Below, piece after piece: positions 17,434 to 25,968 of a stretch of DNA of 64,000 nt. The notes below the pieces were generated by a model. That model made no database searches, was not told the origin of the DNA, and saw nothing but the letters and a program-made list of their open reading frames with translations. A program made the translations under genes and the position numbers. Position 1 is the first letter of the stretch. Every line of letters starts with the position of its first letter. The DNA is from CALAGB01 sp963713965. Lineage in GTDB: Bacteria > Chloroflexota > Chloroflexia > Thermomicrobiales > Thermomicrobiaceae. Location of the stretch: positions 62,001-126,000 of the forward strand of contig OY970217.1 of the NCBI GenBank assembly GCA_963713965.1, in the 5' to 3' direction.

Positions 17434-18209
17434 GCCGTCATGGGCACCGCTTCTTTGTGCAACGATCGCTTTCACCGGGCGACGTGTTCACACTTGACCA
17501 GAATCAATCGAAGCAAATCGCCGGAGTGCTTCGGCTGCGTGAAGGCGACCAACTCGGCCTTTTCAACGGAGACGGACGTGCATACGCCGCCATCATCCGC
17601 GACTCCCAGCGAAACGAAGTGAGCGTCGAGATCGTCGGTTCCGATGAGGGCCCGCGCCCGCTTTCTCCACCCATTTGGCTTGCGCTCGCTTTGATCAAGT
17701 CGGATCGATTTGAGTGGGCGCTGCAAAAGGCGACGGAGCTGGGAGTCGACCGCGTCGTCCCAATAGAGACCGAACAGAGCGTGATATCATTGCGGGTCGA
17801 CCGCGCGGAGCGGCGGCTTGATCGCTGGCGTCGAATCGTGGTCGAGGCGGCGGAACAGTCGGGCCGATGCACGGTTCCGGATATCGTTGAGCCGTTGGCA
17901 TTGGTGGACGCGGCTTCCGATTGCGCCCAGTGTCAGCCGATTCTCCTGTGGGAGGACGAGACGACCACGCCATTGACGGCCATCGACCTGGGTCAGCGTC
18001 CCGTACTTCTCATGGTTGGCCCAGAGGGCGGATTTTCGGACGCCGAGGTTAGCGCCGCCAAGTCATCAAGGATACGAACTGCGTCTCTGGGTCGGCTGAC
18101 CCTTCGAGCAGAAACCGCTGCGGTCGCGGCGATCGCTATGCTTGTCGGACAGCAGATCGAGCATTCTTCTTCAGTGCATCTGGCAGAGCATCAGGGTAGG
18201 GTTGAGTAA
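17430..18209 (+). CDS. rsmE: 16S rRNA (uracil(1498)-N3)-methyltransferase
   Basis: 259 residues from a TTG whose last bases form the prmA stop (TTGA), typical of translational coupling. N-terminal PUA-like domain (HRFFVQRSLSPGDVF...VLRLREGDQLGLFNGDG), then the SPOUT/trefoil-knot methyltransferase domain: ALIKSDRFEWALQKATELGVDRVVPIETEQS, LMVGPEGGFSDAEV and LGRLTLRAETAAVAAIA. These are the standard RsmE motifs. It methylates U1498 of 16S rRNA in the assembled 30S subunit. PrmA next to RsmE is a widespread arrangement. Confidence 0.93.
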   Translation: MSRHGHRFFVQRSLSPGDVFTLDQNQSKQIAGVLRLREGDQLGLFNGDGRAYAAIIRDSQRNEVSVEIVGSDEGPRPLSPPIWLALALIKSDRFEWALQKATELGVDRVVPIETEQSVISLRVDRAERRLDRWRRIVVEAAEQSGRCTVPDIVEPLALVDAASDCAQCQPILLWEDETTTPLTAIDLGQRPVLLMVGPEGGFSDAEVSAAKSSRIRTASLGRLTLRAETAAVAAIAMLVGQQIEHSSSVHLAEHQGRVE

Positions 18210-19618
18210 TGGTTTCGCGGACACGACGGCGAGTCGCATTGGTTCCAGAAGCAAGTGGCGTTGTAGGCGCCGTCGCTCCTGGATCGCTCGCAGCCGAGCT
18301 CGGAATCGAACCCGGGCATCGCGTCGTCTCGATCAACGGTGAGCCTCTCAACGACGCCATCGACTTCCAATTCGAGGCTTCGTCGGAAGAGGTCACGCTC
18401 GAAATCGATACCGGCGATGACGTCGTCGAGATCAGCGTCGAACGAGATCTGGACGAGACCTGGGGCATTACCTTCGCGGACCCCACCTTCGACGGCATCC
18501 ACATTTGTGAGAACACCTGCCCGTTCTGCTTCATCAAGCAGCTTCCCAAGGGGATGCGCAAAAGTCTCTACGTCATGGACGACGACTACCGCTATTCGAT
18601 GCTCTACGGCAACTTCGTCACGCTCACCAACCTGACCGAGGCCGACTGGCGTCGCATCGAAGATCAGCACATCAGCCCCATCAATGTGTCGGTTCACGCC
18701 ACCAACCCCGATCTTCGGGTTGCGTTGGTCGGGAATCCAAAAGGGGCGCTGATTTTAGAGGATCTCGCTCGTCTCGAACGGGCTGGGATCGAATACAACA
18801 CCCAGGTCGTTCTCTGCCCTGGCATCAATGACGGTGCAGAGCTAGACCGGACCGTTCGCGAGCTTGCGGAATGTGGTCCGCGCCTGCGTTCCATCGCCGT
18901 GGTGCCGGTTGGCCTGTCGAAGTTCGGCATAGAGCGGCAGAGTCGACGCGTTCGGCTGTCCCGCACTTGCATGCGAACGCTTCCTGGCGCGACGCTCGAC
19001 ATAAGGCGCTTCGAACAGCGTGAAGCCGAAGCGGTCATCGATCAGGTGGAAGGCTGGCAGCGGAAATTTCGCAGCGAGCGAGCCAGAACGTTTGTTTATC
19101 TGGGCGACGAGTTCTATCTGATGACCGGCCGTTCCATTCCGCCGGCGCCAGGCTACGACGGTTTTCCGCAGGTTGAGGACGGCATCGGTATTACGCGGCT
19201 CTTCATCGACGATGCGGAACGCGTGATCAAGCGCTCTGCGCCCGGATCGGCCAACGGTATGAGCGGCACCATCGCCTGTGGCACGCTCATCGCCGAGACA
19301 ATGCGCGACCTGGTCGATCGCGTCAACGCGCATACCGGCTCAGGACTGCGGGTCGTTCCCATCCTCAACGAGTTCTTCGGGGAACAGATCAACGTCTCGG
19401 GCTTGTTGACTGGCGGGCTCGTGCGCGATGCTCTTGCCGGTGAAGACCGCGTCGATCCAGTCTTCGTCTCCGAGCACATGCTCTCAAAGCGCACCCGCAC
19501 CTTTCTGGACGATATGCACGTCGAGGAGTTGGAAGCGGCGCTCGGCCGACCAGTCATCGCCGCAGAATACCTGAGTCAGACGCTCAAACGGTCTGCGTCC
19601 CCCATCAATGCCAGCTAA
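18209..19618 (+). CDS. DUF512-family radical SAM/PDZ protein
   Basis: 469 residues; the ATG overlaps the rsmE stop by one base (TAATG). Residues about 10-85 are a PDZ-like domain (GAVAPGSLAAELGIEPGHRVVSING). The radical SAM motif ICENTCPFCFIKQLP supplies a CX3CX2C cluster, followed by GMRKSLYVMDDDYRYSMLYG and FVTLTNL, the hallmark of the DUF512 family (TIGR03279). The C-terminal region (GEQINVSGLLTGGLV) is the DUF512 domain. The family is often next to the GTPase gene der; its substrate is unknown. Here it lies within a ribosome-modification operon, which suggests a role there. Confidence 0.9.
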   Translation: MVSRTRRRVALVPEASGVVGAVAPGSLAAELGIEPGHRVVSINGEPLNDAIDFQFEASSEEVTLEIDTGDDVVEISVERDLDETWGITFADPTFDGIHICENTCPFCFIKQLPKGMRKSLYVMDDDYRYSMLYGNFVTLTNLTEADWRRIEDQHISPINVSVHATNPDLRVALVGNPKGALILEDLARLERAGIEYNTQVVLCPGINDGAELDRTVRELAECGPRLRSIAVVPVGLSKFGIERQSRRVRLSRTCMRTLPGATLDIRRFEQREAEAVIDQVEGWQRKFRSERARTFVYLGDEFYLMTGRSIPPAPGYDGFPQVEDGIGITRLFIDDAERVIKRSAPGSANGMSGTIACGTLIAETMRDLVDRVNAHTGSGLRVVPILNEFFGEQINVSGLLTGGLVRDALAGEDRVDPVFVSEHMLSKRTRTFLDDMHVEELEAALGRPVIAAEYLSQTLKRSASPINAS

Positions 19619-19910
19619 GCCCAACGTGATACGCGAACGTGAAGACGGGATCCTGATCTCTGTTCACGTCTCACCACGCTCGTCACGAACTGCGGTCGGC
19701 GGGATGGTTGACGGCGCGCTTCGCGTTCGACTGACCGCGCCGCCTGTCGACAACGCCGCGAATGAGGCGCTCGTCAAAATGCTTGCGGAATTTTTCGGGT
19801 TGCCGAAGTCGAACGTGGCCGTTGTTTCGGGAGCCACCAGTCGCCGTAAGCAGGTGTTGCTTCGAGGACTCTCGATGGATGACGTTGAGCGGCGTTTGGT
19901 CTCCGCGTAG
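19608..19910 (+). CDS. DUF167 (YggU/UPF0235) family protein
   Basis: 100 residues. The motif VSPRSSRTAVGGMVDGALRV, then LTAPPVDNAANEAL and SGATSRRKQVLL are the DUF167 signatures. It is a small alpha/beta protein of unknown function present in most bacteria. It overlaps the end of the DUF512 gene by 11 bases, so it is the last gene of the prmA operon. The next gene is convergent. Confidence 0.9.
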   Translation: MPAKPNVIREREDGILISVHVSPRSSRTAVGGMVDGALRVRLTAPPVDNAANEALVKMLAEFFGLPKSNVAVVSGATSRRKQVLLRGLSMDDVERRLVSA

Positions 19911-19945
19911 TATTCGTCGGCGAAATGAGTCGTTCAAATCCGACA

Positions 19946-20773
19946 CTAGTCGCGCCGCTTGCGCACCACCCGTGTCGTTGCCGCGACCAACGCGCCGATT
20001 GCCACTGTTGCGCCGACGAGCAACGCTCCGAGTTTGGTGCGATCCCTGGCTTCGCCGTTCCCTCGCGTCTTCGGGACGTAGGTCCGCATCCGTGCCCAGA
20101 GCAGAATCGTCTCTCTCATGGCCCGGAAAACGACTTTGGGGCTGCCACCCGAGGATTCGCCCCGCTTTCGCGGATAGTGATGAACGCCCACCTCAACGTG
20201 GCTGGCGTGGGCCTTTTCCGCCTTTGCCAGGATCTCAGTGTTTATCAGCGCACCAGGTGACTCGAGACTCATCGACTTGAGCATGTCCGCACGGAAGACT
20301 TTGAAGGCGCAGTCGATGTCACGCAGTCGCACGTGGAACAGCGTGCGCACCGCCAGCTTGAAGATGTTGGCGTACAGGATTCGGTAACCCGCGTCCTGGC
20401 GATTGATGCGGTAACCGGCGACGATATCGTACTCGCCGACAAAGGGCGCGAGATGCGACAGGTCCGCGATGTCGAACTGCAGATCCGCATCCATGAACAT
20501 GATGTGATCGCCGCTTGCGGCAGCGAACCCGGACGTGAGTGCGGCTCCGTAACCGCGGTTCTTAGGGTGATGCACTGGTCGGACATCGGGATGCTCGGCG
20601 GCAAGTTGATCCAGCAGGGCGCCGGTCCCATCCTTGCTGCCGTCATCGACCACCACGATCTCGAAATTCTCGGCAAGCTCAGGCAATACCTCCAACACAC
20701 GTTGGACGACTTCCGAGATGTTTTCGACCTCGTTGTAGGCAGGCAGCACCAGGGACAGCTTCCCCTGGATCAT
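19946..20773 (-). CDS. Family 2 glycosyltransferase
   Basis: 275 residues from the ATG at 20773, with GGAGGTGAG just upstream; a frame running to 21019 has no such site. GT-A fold: LSLVLPAYNEVENISEVVQ, IVVVDDGSKDGTGALLD, and MFMDADLQFD, in which DAD is the DXD-like metal motif. Its closest form is the DPM1/polyprenyl-phosphate glycosyltransferase group. A C-terminal hydrophobic segment (LLVGATVAIGALVAATT) and basic tail suggest membrane attachment. It probably transfers a sugar from a nucleotide donor to a lipid carrier or glycan. The neighbouring secreted glycosidase suggests an envelope role. Confidence 0.85.
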   Translation of the reverse strand: MIQGKLSLVLPAYNEVENISEVVQRVLEVLPELAENFEIVVVDDGSKDGTGALLDQLAAEHPDVRPVHHPKNRGYGAALTSGFAAASGDHIMFMDADLQFDIADLSHLAPFVGEYDIVAGYRINRQDAGYRILYANIFKLAVRTLFHVRLRDIDCAFKVFRADMLKSMSLESPGALINTEILAKAEKAHASHVEVGVHHYPRKRGESSGGSPKVVFRAMRETILLWARMRTYVPKTRGNGEARDRTKLGALLVGATVAIGALVAATTRVVRKRRD

Positions 20774-20794
20774 CTCACCTCCAGACAGAGACAG

Positions 20795-20818
20795 CCCGGC
20801 CACGCCAGCGTGGCCGGG
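20795..20818. terminator. Intercistronic hairpin
   Basis: Perfect 10-base stem CCCGGCCACG / CGTGGCCGGG with loop CCAG. It lies between the glycosidase stop (20872) and the glycosyltransferase Shine-Dalgarno on the minus strand. There is no T-run on that strand, so it could be a terminator, an RNA stabiliser or an attenuator. Confidence 0.5.
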
Positions 20819-20871
20819 TTGTTTGCGTCTCGATGCACCGTTTGAAGTATAGCCAGAATCGCCTTGCGTGG

Positions 20872-22611
20872 TTACTTCGGCATCTCCTTCAATGCGGTAA
20901 ACGACGGTCTCGGACTCCAATCCGAGTTGATCACCGACCAGGGATATTTCTCGTCGGTGGAGCTCGAAATCGTGCTGTAGTTCAAGTTCCAGACTTCCAT
21001 GACGCCGATCCACGGCCATTCATCCCTCGCTATCTGATAAGCGCGAACGAGATAGTTGGCCTGATCCTGGTCGCTCACCTGCGCCCCGTACTCATAGCCG
21101 GGTGCCTGGTTGACGGTTGTCCAACCGAACTCCGTGAGCCAGATCTGTTTGGTGGCATCGCCGTAGTCGATCATGACCTGACGGAGTTGTTCGATTCGTC
21201 GGAAGTAAAATGACGGATCGTTTTGCCAGCCGGGACCCGGCCCAGGATTGCTAGGCCACATTGTATCGGGTGGATTATTGTTGCTTCCCGGATGGGCTCC
21301 CAGGTTATCAAAGTACGATTTGATCTCGCCATTGTTGTACTGATACGCCTGACGAAGGTACTGCACGTCGTCAATCGCGATCGACGAATCGTTGACGCCG
21401 GTCGGGGTCAATCCGCCAAAGAGGACGACTGCGTTGCCGTTCCCGGCCTTCACCCCGTTGTATCCAGCTTTGAGCAAGTTCACGTAACGCCCGACGTCGA
21501 CCTGTCCACCTGTCTCCGACGCCAGGTTTTCCTCGTTCCAGATCTCCCACGCCTGGACCTTGCTGCCGTAACGACCGGCGAGTTGTTGCATCAGCGCCCC
21601 ATACGGAGCGGCATTGGTGGGGATTCCGCCGGTGGAATCCGCCCAGGTTGGCGCCTTCACGACGCTGACGATGATGTGAATGCCCTTGGCTGAGGCCGCA
21701 TTTATCTGGTTGTCCAGCGAGAGGAAGTCGTACTGACCCTGATTCGGTTCGAGCGACCGCCACTGCGCCTGAATGCGAATCCAGGAGAAACCAGCGTCCA
21801 TCACCGTTGAGAGCGTCTGTTGGGTGTAGGATTCGCCTCCGGCATCACCACGCAGATAGACGTTGAATCCATAGCCAACGTGAGGACCGTAGAGGTGCCC
21901 AGTCGTGAGATCGCTTGGTGGCATCTGCGAATCTTCTCGGGCTAGCGCCTCTGACGGAGCGCCCTTCTGCGCGAGGTATTCGCGGCCGAGCAGTCCGAGC
22001 AAGACCTCGTATTTGGTCCCCTTGTATTCAGGGTGATACTCAAAGCGAGCTCGTTCGAAGTATTGAACGGTGTGAGTCTGGCCGTCGCCTCCTGGCGGTT
22101 GTGGATTCTGCTCGTCGAACTCCTCGGTCAATGGATACCCAAAATTCTGAAGTGCGCCGTTGTTGTTCCAGAAGGTCTTGAATCCGTAGTTCAACGAGTG
22201 CTTGGTCGCGTCGTAGTAAACGTGATCCTGAGAGTTGTCGAAGGGTGCTATGGGTTGGAACGGAGCTTCAGAAGTTCTCGATTGTGTTAGATCCGCTCCA
22301 ACGCGAGCCAGCTCGACCACGTACGGCGTGCCGGCAAATTCTGGGTGATATTCGAAGACGGCACGTTCGAAATACTGCCGGAAATATCCGTCTTGCTTGA
22401 AGACACCGCTGATCGGATAGCCCTGAATGTAGATTCCGCCATGCGTCTCCCAGTATTGACGGAATGGCCCCTGAACCCAGAATCCGGTTTCCGAGAAATA
22501 GCGTGGCATCATCAGATCGTCGGGCGAGGATGGTGCGGCCGCTGCTTGACCCATAGGAATGATCAGCATGAGTGCGAGGGCAAAGAGCGGCAAGAACCGG
22601 AGATGTTTCAA
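20872..22611 (-). CDS. Secreted clan-A glycoside hydrolase with LGFP-like repeats
   Basis: 579 residues from a TTG at 22611 preceded by AAGGGGG; signal peptide LRFLPLFALALMLIIPMGQAAA. Two repeats follow (IYIQGYPISGVF...YFERAVFEYHPE and FGYPLTEEF...YFERARFEYHPE), like LGFP/YPI-type repeats seen in Chloroflexi surface proteins. The C-terminal (beta/alpha)8 domain carries AWEIWNEENLA, whose Glu is the likely acid/base, and IWLTEFGWTT, whose Glu is the likely nucleophile. These fit clan GH-A (GH39/GH5-like). Substrate unknown. It probably cleaves a polysaccharide at the cell surface. Confidence 0.75.
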   Translation of the reverse strand: MKHLRFLPLFALALMLIIPMGQAAAAPSSPDDLMMPRYFSETGFWVQGPFRQYWETHGGIYIQGYPISGVFKQDGYFRQYFERAVFEYHPEFAGTPYVVELARVGADLTQSRTSEAPFQPIAPFDNSQDHVYYDATKHSLNYGFKTFWNNNGALQNFGYPLTEEFDEQNPQPPGGDGQTHTVQYFERARFEYHPEYKGTKYEVLLGLLGREYLAQKGAPSEALAREDSQMPPSDLTTGHLYGPHVGYGFNVYLRGDAGGESYTQQTLSTVMDAGFSWIRIQAQWRSLEPNQGQYDFLSLDNQINAASAKGIHIIVSVVKAPTWADSTGGIPTNAAPYGALMQQLAGRYGSKVQAWEIWNEENLASETGGQVDVGRYVNLLKAGYNGVKAGNGNAVVLFGGLTPTGVNDSSIAIDDVQYLRQAYQYNNGEIKSYFDNLGAHPGSNNNPPDTMWPSNPGPGPGWQNDPSFYFRRIEQLRQVMIDYGDATKQIWLTEFGWTTVNQAPGYEYGAQVSDQDQANYLVRAYQIARDEWPWIGVMEVWNLNYSTISSSTDEKYPWSVINSDWSPRPSFTALKEMPK

Positions 22612-22854
22612 AGGAGTCCCCCTTGTTTCTGCACAGGCCGGCAATGACGAGCCGACCAGTGAGAGTTGCTGCCGTGGAATACGCGGCGATCGGTTCCCCG
22701 AAACCTGCGCCGCGTGGCGATGCGCGTGTCGCACGCCTGATGGCAATGAATGTCGCCAACTCTGGATTGCCGACGACGAAGTCAGAACTACGAGCTTCCG
22801 ACGCTCAGCTATTCAACGTCTGGAAGCCGCGGCCGGCACCGCGAATTCATGAGA

Positions 22855-23307
22855 TCACGGAGCGAACTGAAGATGCACGTCGCCAATCGCGATGACGTCC
22901 CCGTAGCGCAATCCAGTTGGGACCGTGACCGGTTGCTGATTCAGCATGGTGCCGTTGGTGCTGTTCAGATCCGTGACCCACCAACGTCCGTCACGCCAGG
23001 TGATCTGTACATGCTCGCTCGACACAAAGGTGTCGTCGAGCATGATCGTGGCGCGTGGATGTCGACCGATGACGGTGACCGGCTCGAGATCGAGGCGCAT
23101 TCCAGATCTCAGTCCAGATCCGCCACTCTGCTGCACGATGAGGTGAGCCGACGCCGCTTCTTCCGCCTCTTCGTGGCCCATCGACGTGAAGACACTCATC
23201 TCTCGCAAGATGACCCGAACCACCTGGAACAAGAAGAAATAGAGCAAGAAAATGAAGATGACCCTGAGAAGCAGGACGAACCATTCAAATGGGAGTTGGT
23301 TGATCAT
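22855..23307 (-). CDS. Membrane-anchored FHA-domain protein
   Basis: 150 residues. One N-terminal membrane helix (WFVLLLRVIFIFLLYFFLFQVVRVI), then an FHA domain: VTVIGRHPRATIMLDDTFVSSEHVQI, WWVTDLNSTNGTMLN, LRYGDVIAIG. The conserved Gly-Arg, Ser-x-x-His and Asn-Gly-Thr residues for phosphothreonine binding are present. It follows the FhaA-like gene at a short distance and resembles the FhaB (FipA) protein of Actinobacteria, which works with Ser/Thr kinases and cell-wall proteins. Confidence 0.85.
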   Translation of the reverse strand: MINQLPFEWFVLLLRVIFIFLLYFFLFQVVRVILREMSVFTSMGHEEAEEAASAHLIVQQSGGSGLRSGMRLDLEPVTVIGRHPRATIMLDDTFVSSEHVQITWRDGRWWVTDLNSTNGTMLNQQPVTVPTGLRYGDVIAIGDVHLQFAP

Positions 23308-23321
23308 ACAGGCAGGCGGCC

Positions 23322-24086
23322 CTACATCCCCGGCGTACCGCTGCCGCGGTACGGAAGCAGCTCCAGCCGAGCCGTCCCAACAATGACATTGTCACCCTGC
23401 TGGATGGCGCTCCGAGTGATCTGAGCGCCATTGACCGAGGTTCCATTGGTCGAATCGAGGTCAACGATCTCGAGATGACCGTTCACGTACTCAATACGTG
23501 CATGGTAGCGAGAGACTTCCGGCTCCGGGATGACGACATCGTTGTCGAGCGAGCGACCAATCGTCGTCAACTGACGGCGAATAGAGAATATTTCCTCCGG
23601 CCGTGCGGCGCTGGCGACGCGCAGCAGCTGTGGCGGGACATTTCCCGTTCGCTCGACGACCCGATAAACCTCGGTCCGTTGCACTGCTTCTTGCTGAACA
23701 GGGTCATAGCCCGGAAGTTCAGCGATGTGTGCGTCGACGCTGATGTTCCGCACTGGGATGCGGTCATCGCCAAACATCTGCACACGAACCTGGTCGATGA
23801 ACCCGTAGTTGCGCTCATCCGCCAGGTCGATCAACCAGTCCTCCATTTGTCGGCAGAGACTTGTGACGAAATCGGTGTAGACGACCATGTCCTGCGGATT
23901 GAGATAGACACAGTAGTCGTTCGGAACCACGATCCCGTCAACTGTCGCGAGCTGATTTCCTTCCATCGCTCGTTCCAGCCGTCGGCCGATTTCGGCGGGC
24001 TGAATTGGGCTGCGAAAAATCCGCCCGACGGAACCTTCCATCAGGCGTTCAAAAAAACGTTCGAATCTCTGTAGGCTATTTACCAC
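23322..24086 (-). CDS. FhaA-like protein (DUF3662 plus FHA)
   Basis: About 254 residues if started at GTG 24086 (VVNSLQRFERFFERLMEGS), which fits the usual N-terminus of the family and has CAGGATGG upstream; ATG 24125 is the alternative. The N-terminal part (GRIFRSPIQPAEIGRRLERAM, PNDYCVYLNPQDM) is the DUF3662 domain (PF12401). The C-terminal part is an FHA domain (TTIGRSLDNDVVIPEPEVSRYHARI, VDLDSTNGTSVNG). In Mycobacterium FhaA binds phosphorylated MviN and kinases and tunes peptidoglycan synthesis. Here it leads directly into the smaller FHA gene. Confidence 0.85.
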   Translation of the reverse strand: MVNSLQRFERFFERLMEGSVGRIFRSPIQPAEIGRRLERAMEGNQLATVDGIVVPNDYCVYLNPQDMVVYTDFVTSLCRQMEDWLIDLADERNYGFIDQVRVQMFGDDRIPVRNISVDAHIAELPGYDPVQQEAVQRTEVYRVVERTGNVPPQLLRVASAARPEEIFSIRRQLTTIGRSLDNDVVIPEPEVSRYHARIEYVNGHLEIVDLDSTNGTSVNGAQITRSAIQQGDNVIVGTARLELLPYRGSGTPGM

Positions 24087-24292
24087 AGTGGTTGTGCCAT
24101 CCTGAGCGGAGCGGTGTGGCGACACTGAACGCGCGAAATTATAGGTGTCTGGACGGGTCCGGTCAAACCGTGTTTGAGTATCAGCCCAGATTCGCCCGTG
24201 ATTTTAGGATCGTCCCAGGTGTTCCGGTCAACGTTTCGCGCTGATTGAATTGGGTGCGTACGGTCACGAACAACTCGATTCTTCGCGTTCGA

Positions 24293-25204
24293 TCACGTTG
24301 TCGACGAACCGGTCGTGACCTCGTCTGCATCGACTGAACTCAGTACCGCGTAATGTTGCGGCGACCTGAACACAATCAGAAAGATGATGCCGAACATCGA
24401 AAAGACTTCCAGCCCAAACGGAAGATAACCGGTGTAGCCGAGGAGCGGCATTTCGAAGAGGTGCGCGAAGCCCACAAACGGAACAGAATACGTCCACTTT
24501 GGCATGGAGAAGTAGTTCCACATCTCCCAGAAGAACCCGGTGAAGACCGTCGCGAGCATCAGGTTCCAGAGTGATTGCCAATTTCCTTGACGCACGAAAT
24601 TGCCGATCGAGCGCTGTCCGCCGTAAGCGTTTATTGGTTCAACAATGAAAAAAATCGACAGCCACGCCAGTGGAAAGGCGTAACGAGGGAAGAGGATGAC
24701 GAGGGCCAGCATGATCCAGCCCAACAGCTCAAATGCCAGAATGTCTCGCGTGCTGAGTCTCCATGCTGGGAGGTTTGGCAATCGTTCGCCGACGCGCAAA
24801 CTTGCCAGCAGTTCCGTTGCCTCGAGAACCGCGGGGACGACCGTCGAGAAGGCGATGGATGCCAGAACCACGTACCAGAACGTGCTGTAGTCACTGGGCG
24901 CGACATAATGCCAGTCGCCTAGATAGCGATTCATCCACTCGAAGATCCACCAGAACGGCACAGAGCAAACGAACAGCAGCAGGAAACGACCTCTATCTCG
25001 AGTCCACAGGGACGTGTCAGTGCGAAGCCTGACGATACCATCGATTGTCAGGATGAACCCAAGCCAGAGAGGAAAGAAGTAGTAGTCTGAGGAGGGGCGA
25101 AATTGCGTCCAGGCGATCGGCCACCAGACCGTGACCAGCAGAAGTCCGAGTATGATTTGTGGAACGCGACCAACGCGCGCGAAGAATTGCGGCTTGACAG
25201 CCAC
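24293..25204 (-). CDS. Multi-pass membrane protein, unknown
   Basis: About 303 residues from GTG 25204 (VAVKPQFFARVGRVPQ), which has GAGGGTACTCC upstream; the frame runs open to 25327. At least seven hydrophobic segments are visible (for example IILGLLLVTVWWPIAW, YYFFPLWLGFILTIDGI, FLLLFVCSVPFWWIFEW, VFTGFFWEMWNYF, FGLEVFSMFGIIFLIVF). Trp and aromatic clusters and the WEMWNYF motif recall short uncharacterised membrane families in Chloroflexi and Actinobacteria. No enzymatic motif could be identified. Confidence 0.65.
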   Translation of the reverse strand: MAVKPQFFARVGRVPQIILGLLLVTVWWPIAWTQFRPSSDYYFFPLWLGFILTIDGIVRLRTDTSLWTRDRGRFLLLFVCSVPFWWIFEWMNRYLGDWHYVAPSDYSTFWYVVLASIAFSTVVPAVLEATELLASLRVGERLPNLPAWRLSTRDILAFELLGWIMLALVILFPRYAFPLAWLSIFFIVEPINAYGGQRSIGNFVRQGNWQSLWNLMLATVFTGFFWEMWNYFSMPKWTYSVPFVGFAHLFEMPLLGYTGYLPFGLEVFSMFGIIFLIVFRSPQHYAVLSSVDADEVTTGSSTT

Positions 25205-25284
25205 GGAGTACCCTCGAGTGATGCGGATGTTGCCAGTCCAACTCAACCGGAAGCAACCCAGCGGAGTAGGAGCGTCCGACCAGT

Positions 25285-25968
25285 ATGCCAGAAACGTCTG
25301 ACCGCGCACGCCCACTGCTGTCGCCATCGATCCTCACCGCCGACCTTGGAGGCTTGACCGACGAGATCCGGCGTGCCGAATCGGCGGGCGTGGACTATAT
25401 TCACCTTGACGTCATGGACGGCCGATTCGTGCCCAATATCAGTATCGGCCTTCCGATCATTGAAGCGGTCCGGAGAGCGACCTCCTTGCCCCTTGACGTG
25501 CATCTCATGATCGTCGAGCCGGAGAGATACATTCCTCAATTCGCGAACGCGGGAGCTGACATCCTCACCGTGCATCTGGAGGCGTGCCCTCACGTGCACC
25601 GCACACTGCAGCAGATCCGTGAGTCAGGCTGTCAAGCAGGACTCGCTTTCAACCCCGGTACGCCGATCGATGCTCTCGAATACCTCACTGAAGTCGTGGA
25701 CCTCGTCCTCGTCATGAGCGTCAACCCGGGATTTGGTGGACAGTCCTTCATCCCAGCGGTGCTATCCAAGCTTAAGAGAGCGAGGGCGTTGCTCGACGCC
25801 GCTGGGTCGACGGCGATGTTGGAAATCGACGGCGGAATCAAGCCAGAAATCGCCAGTCGGGTGTGGGAAGCGGGCGCCGACGTCCTGGTGGCTGGGTCTG
25901 CAATCTTCCGGCCAGATATTTCAGTGGCGGAAGCGGTCGATCAGTTCCGCGCGGAATTTGCCAATTAA
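25285..25968 (+). CDS. rpe: Ribulose-phosphate 3-epimerase
   Basis: 227 residues. TIM-barrel epimerase with all standard motifs: LLSPSILTADLG, YIHLDVMDGRFVPN (catalytic Asp, metal His), LDVHLMIVEPERYI, NPGTPIDAL, MSVNPGFGGQSFIP and LEIDGGIKPEIA. It interconverts ribulose 5-phosphate and xylulose 5-phosphate in the pentose phosphate pathway. It is divergent from the membrane-protein gene and convergent with the MFS transporter, whose stop overlaps its own by a few bases. Confidence 0.95.
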   Translation: MPETSDRARPLLSPSILTADLGGLTDEIRRAESAGVDYIHLDVMDGRFVPNISIGLPIIEAVRRATSLPLDVHLMIVEPERYIPQFANAGADILTVHLEACPHVHRTLQQIRESGCQAGLAFNPGTPIDALEYLTEVVDLVLVMSVNPGFGGQSFIPAVLSKLKRARALLDAAGSTAMLEIDGGIKPEIASRVWEAGADVLVAGSAIFRPDISVAEAVDQFRAEFAN

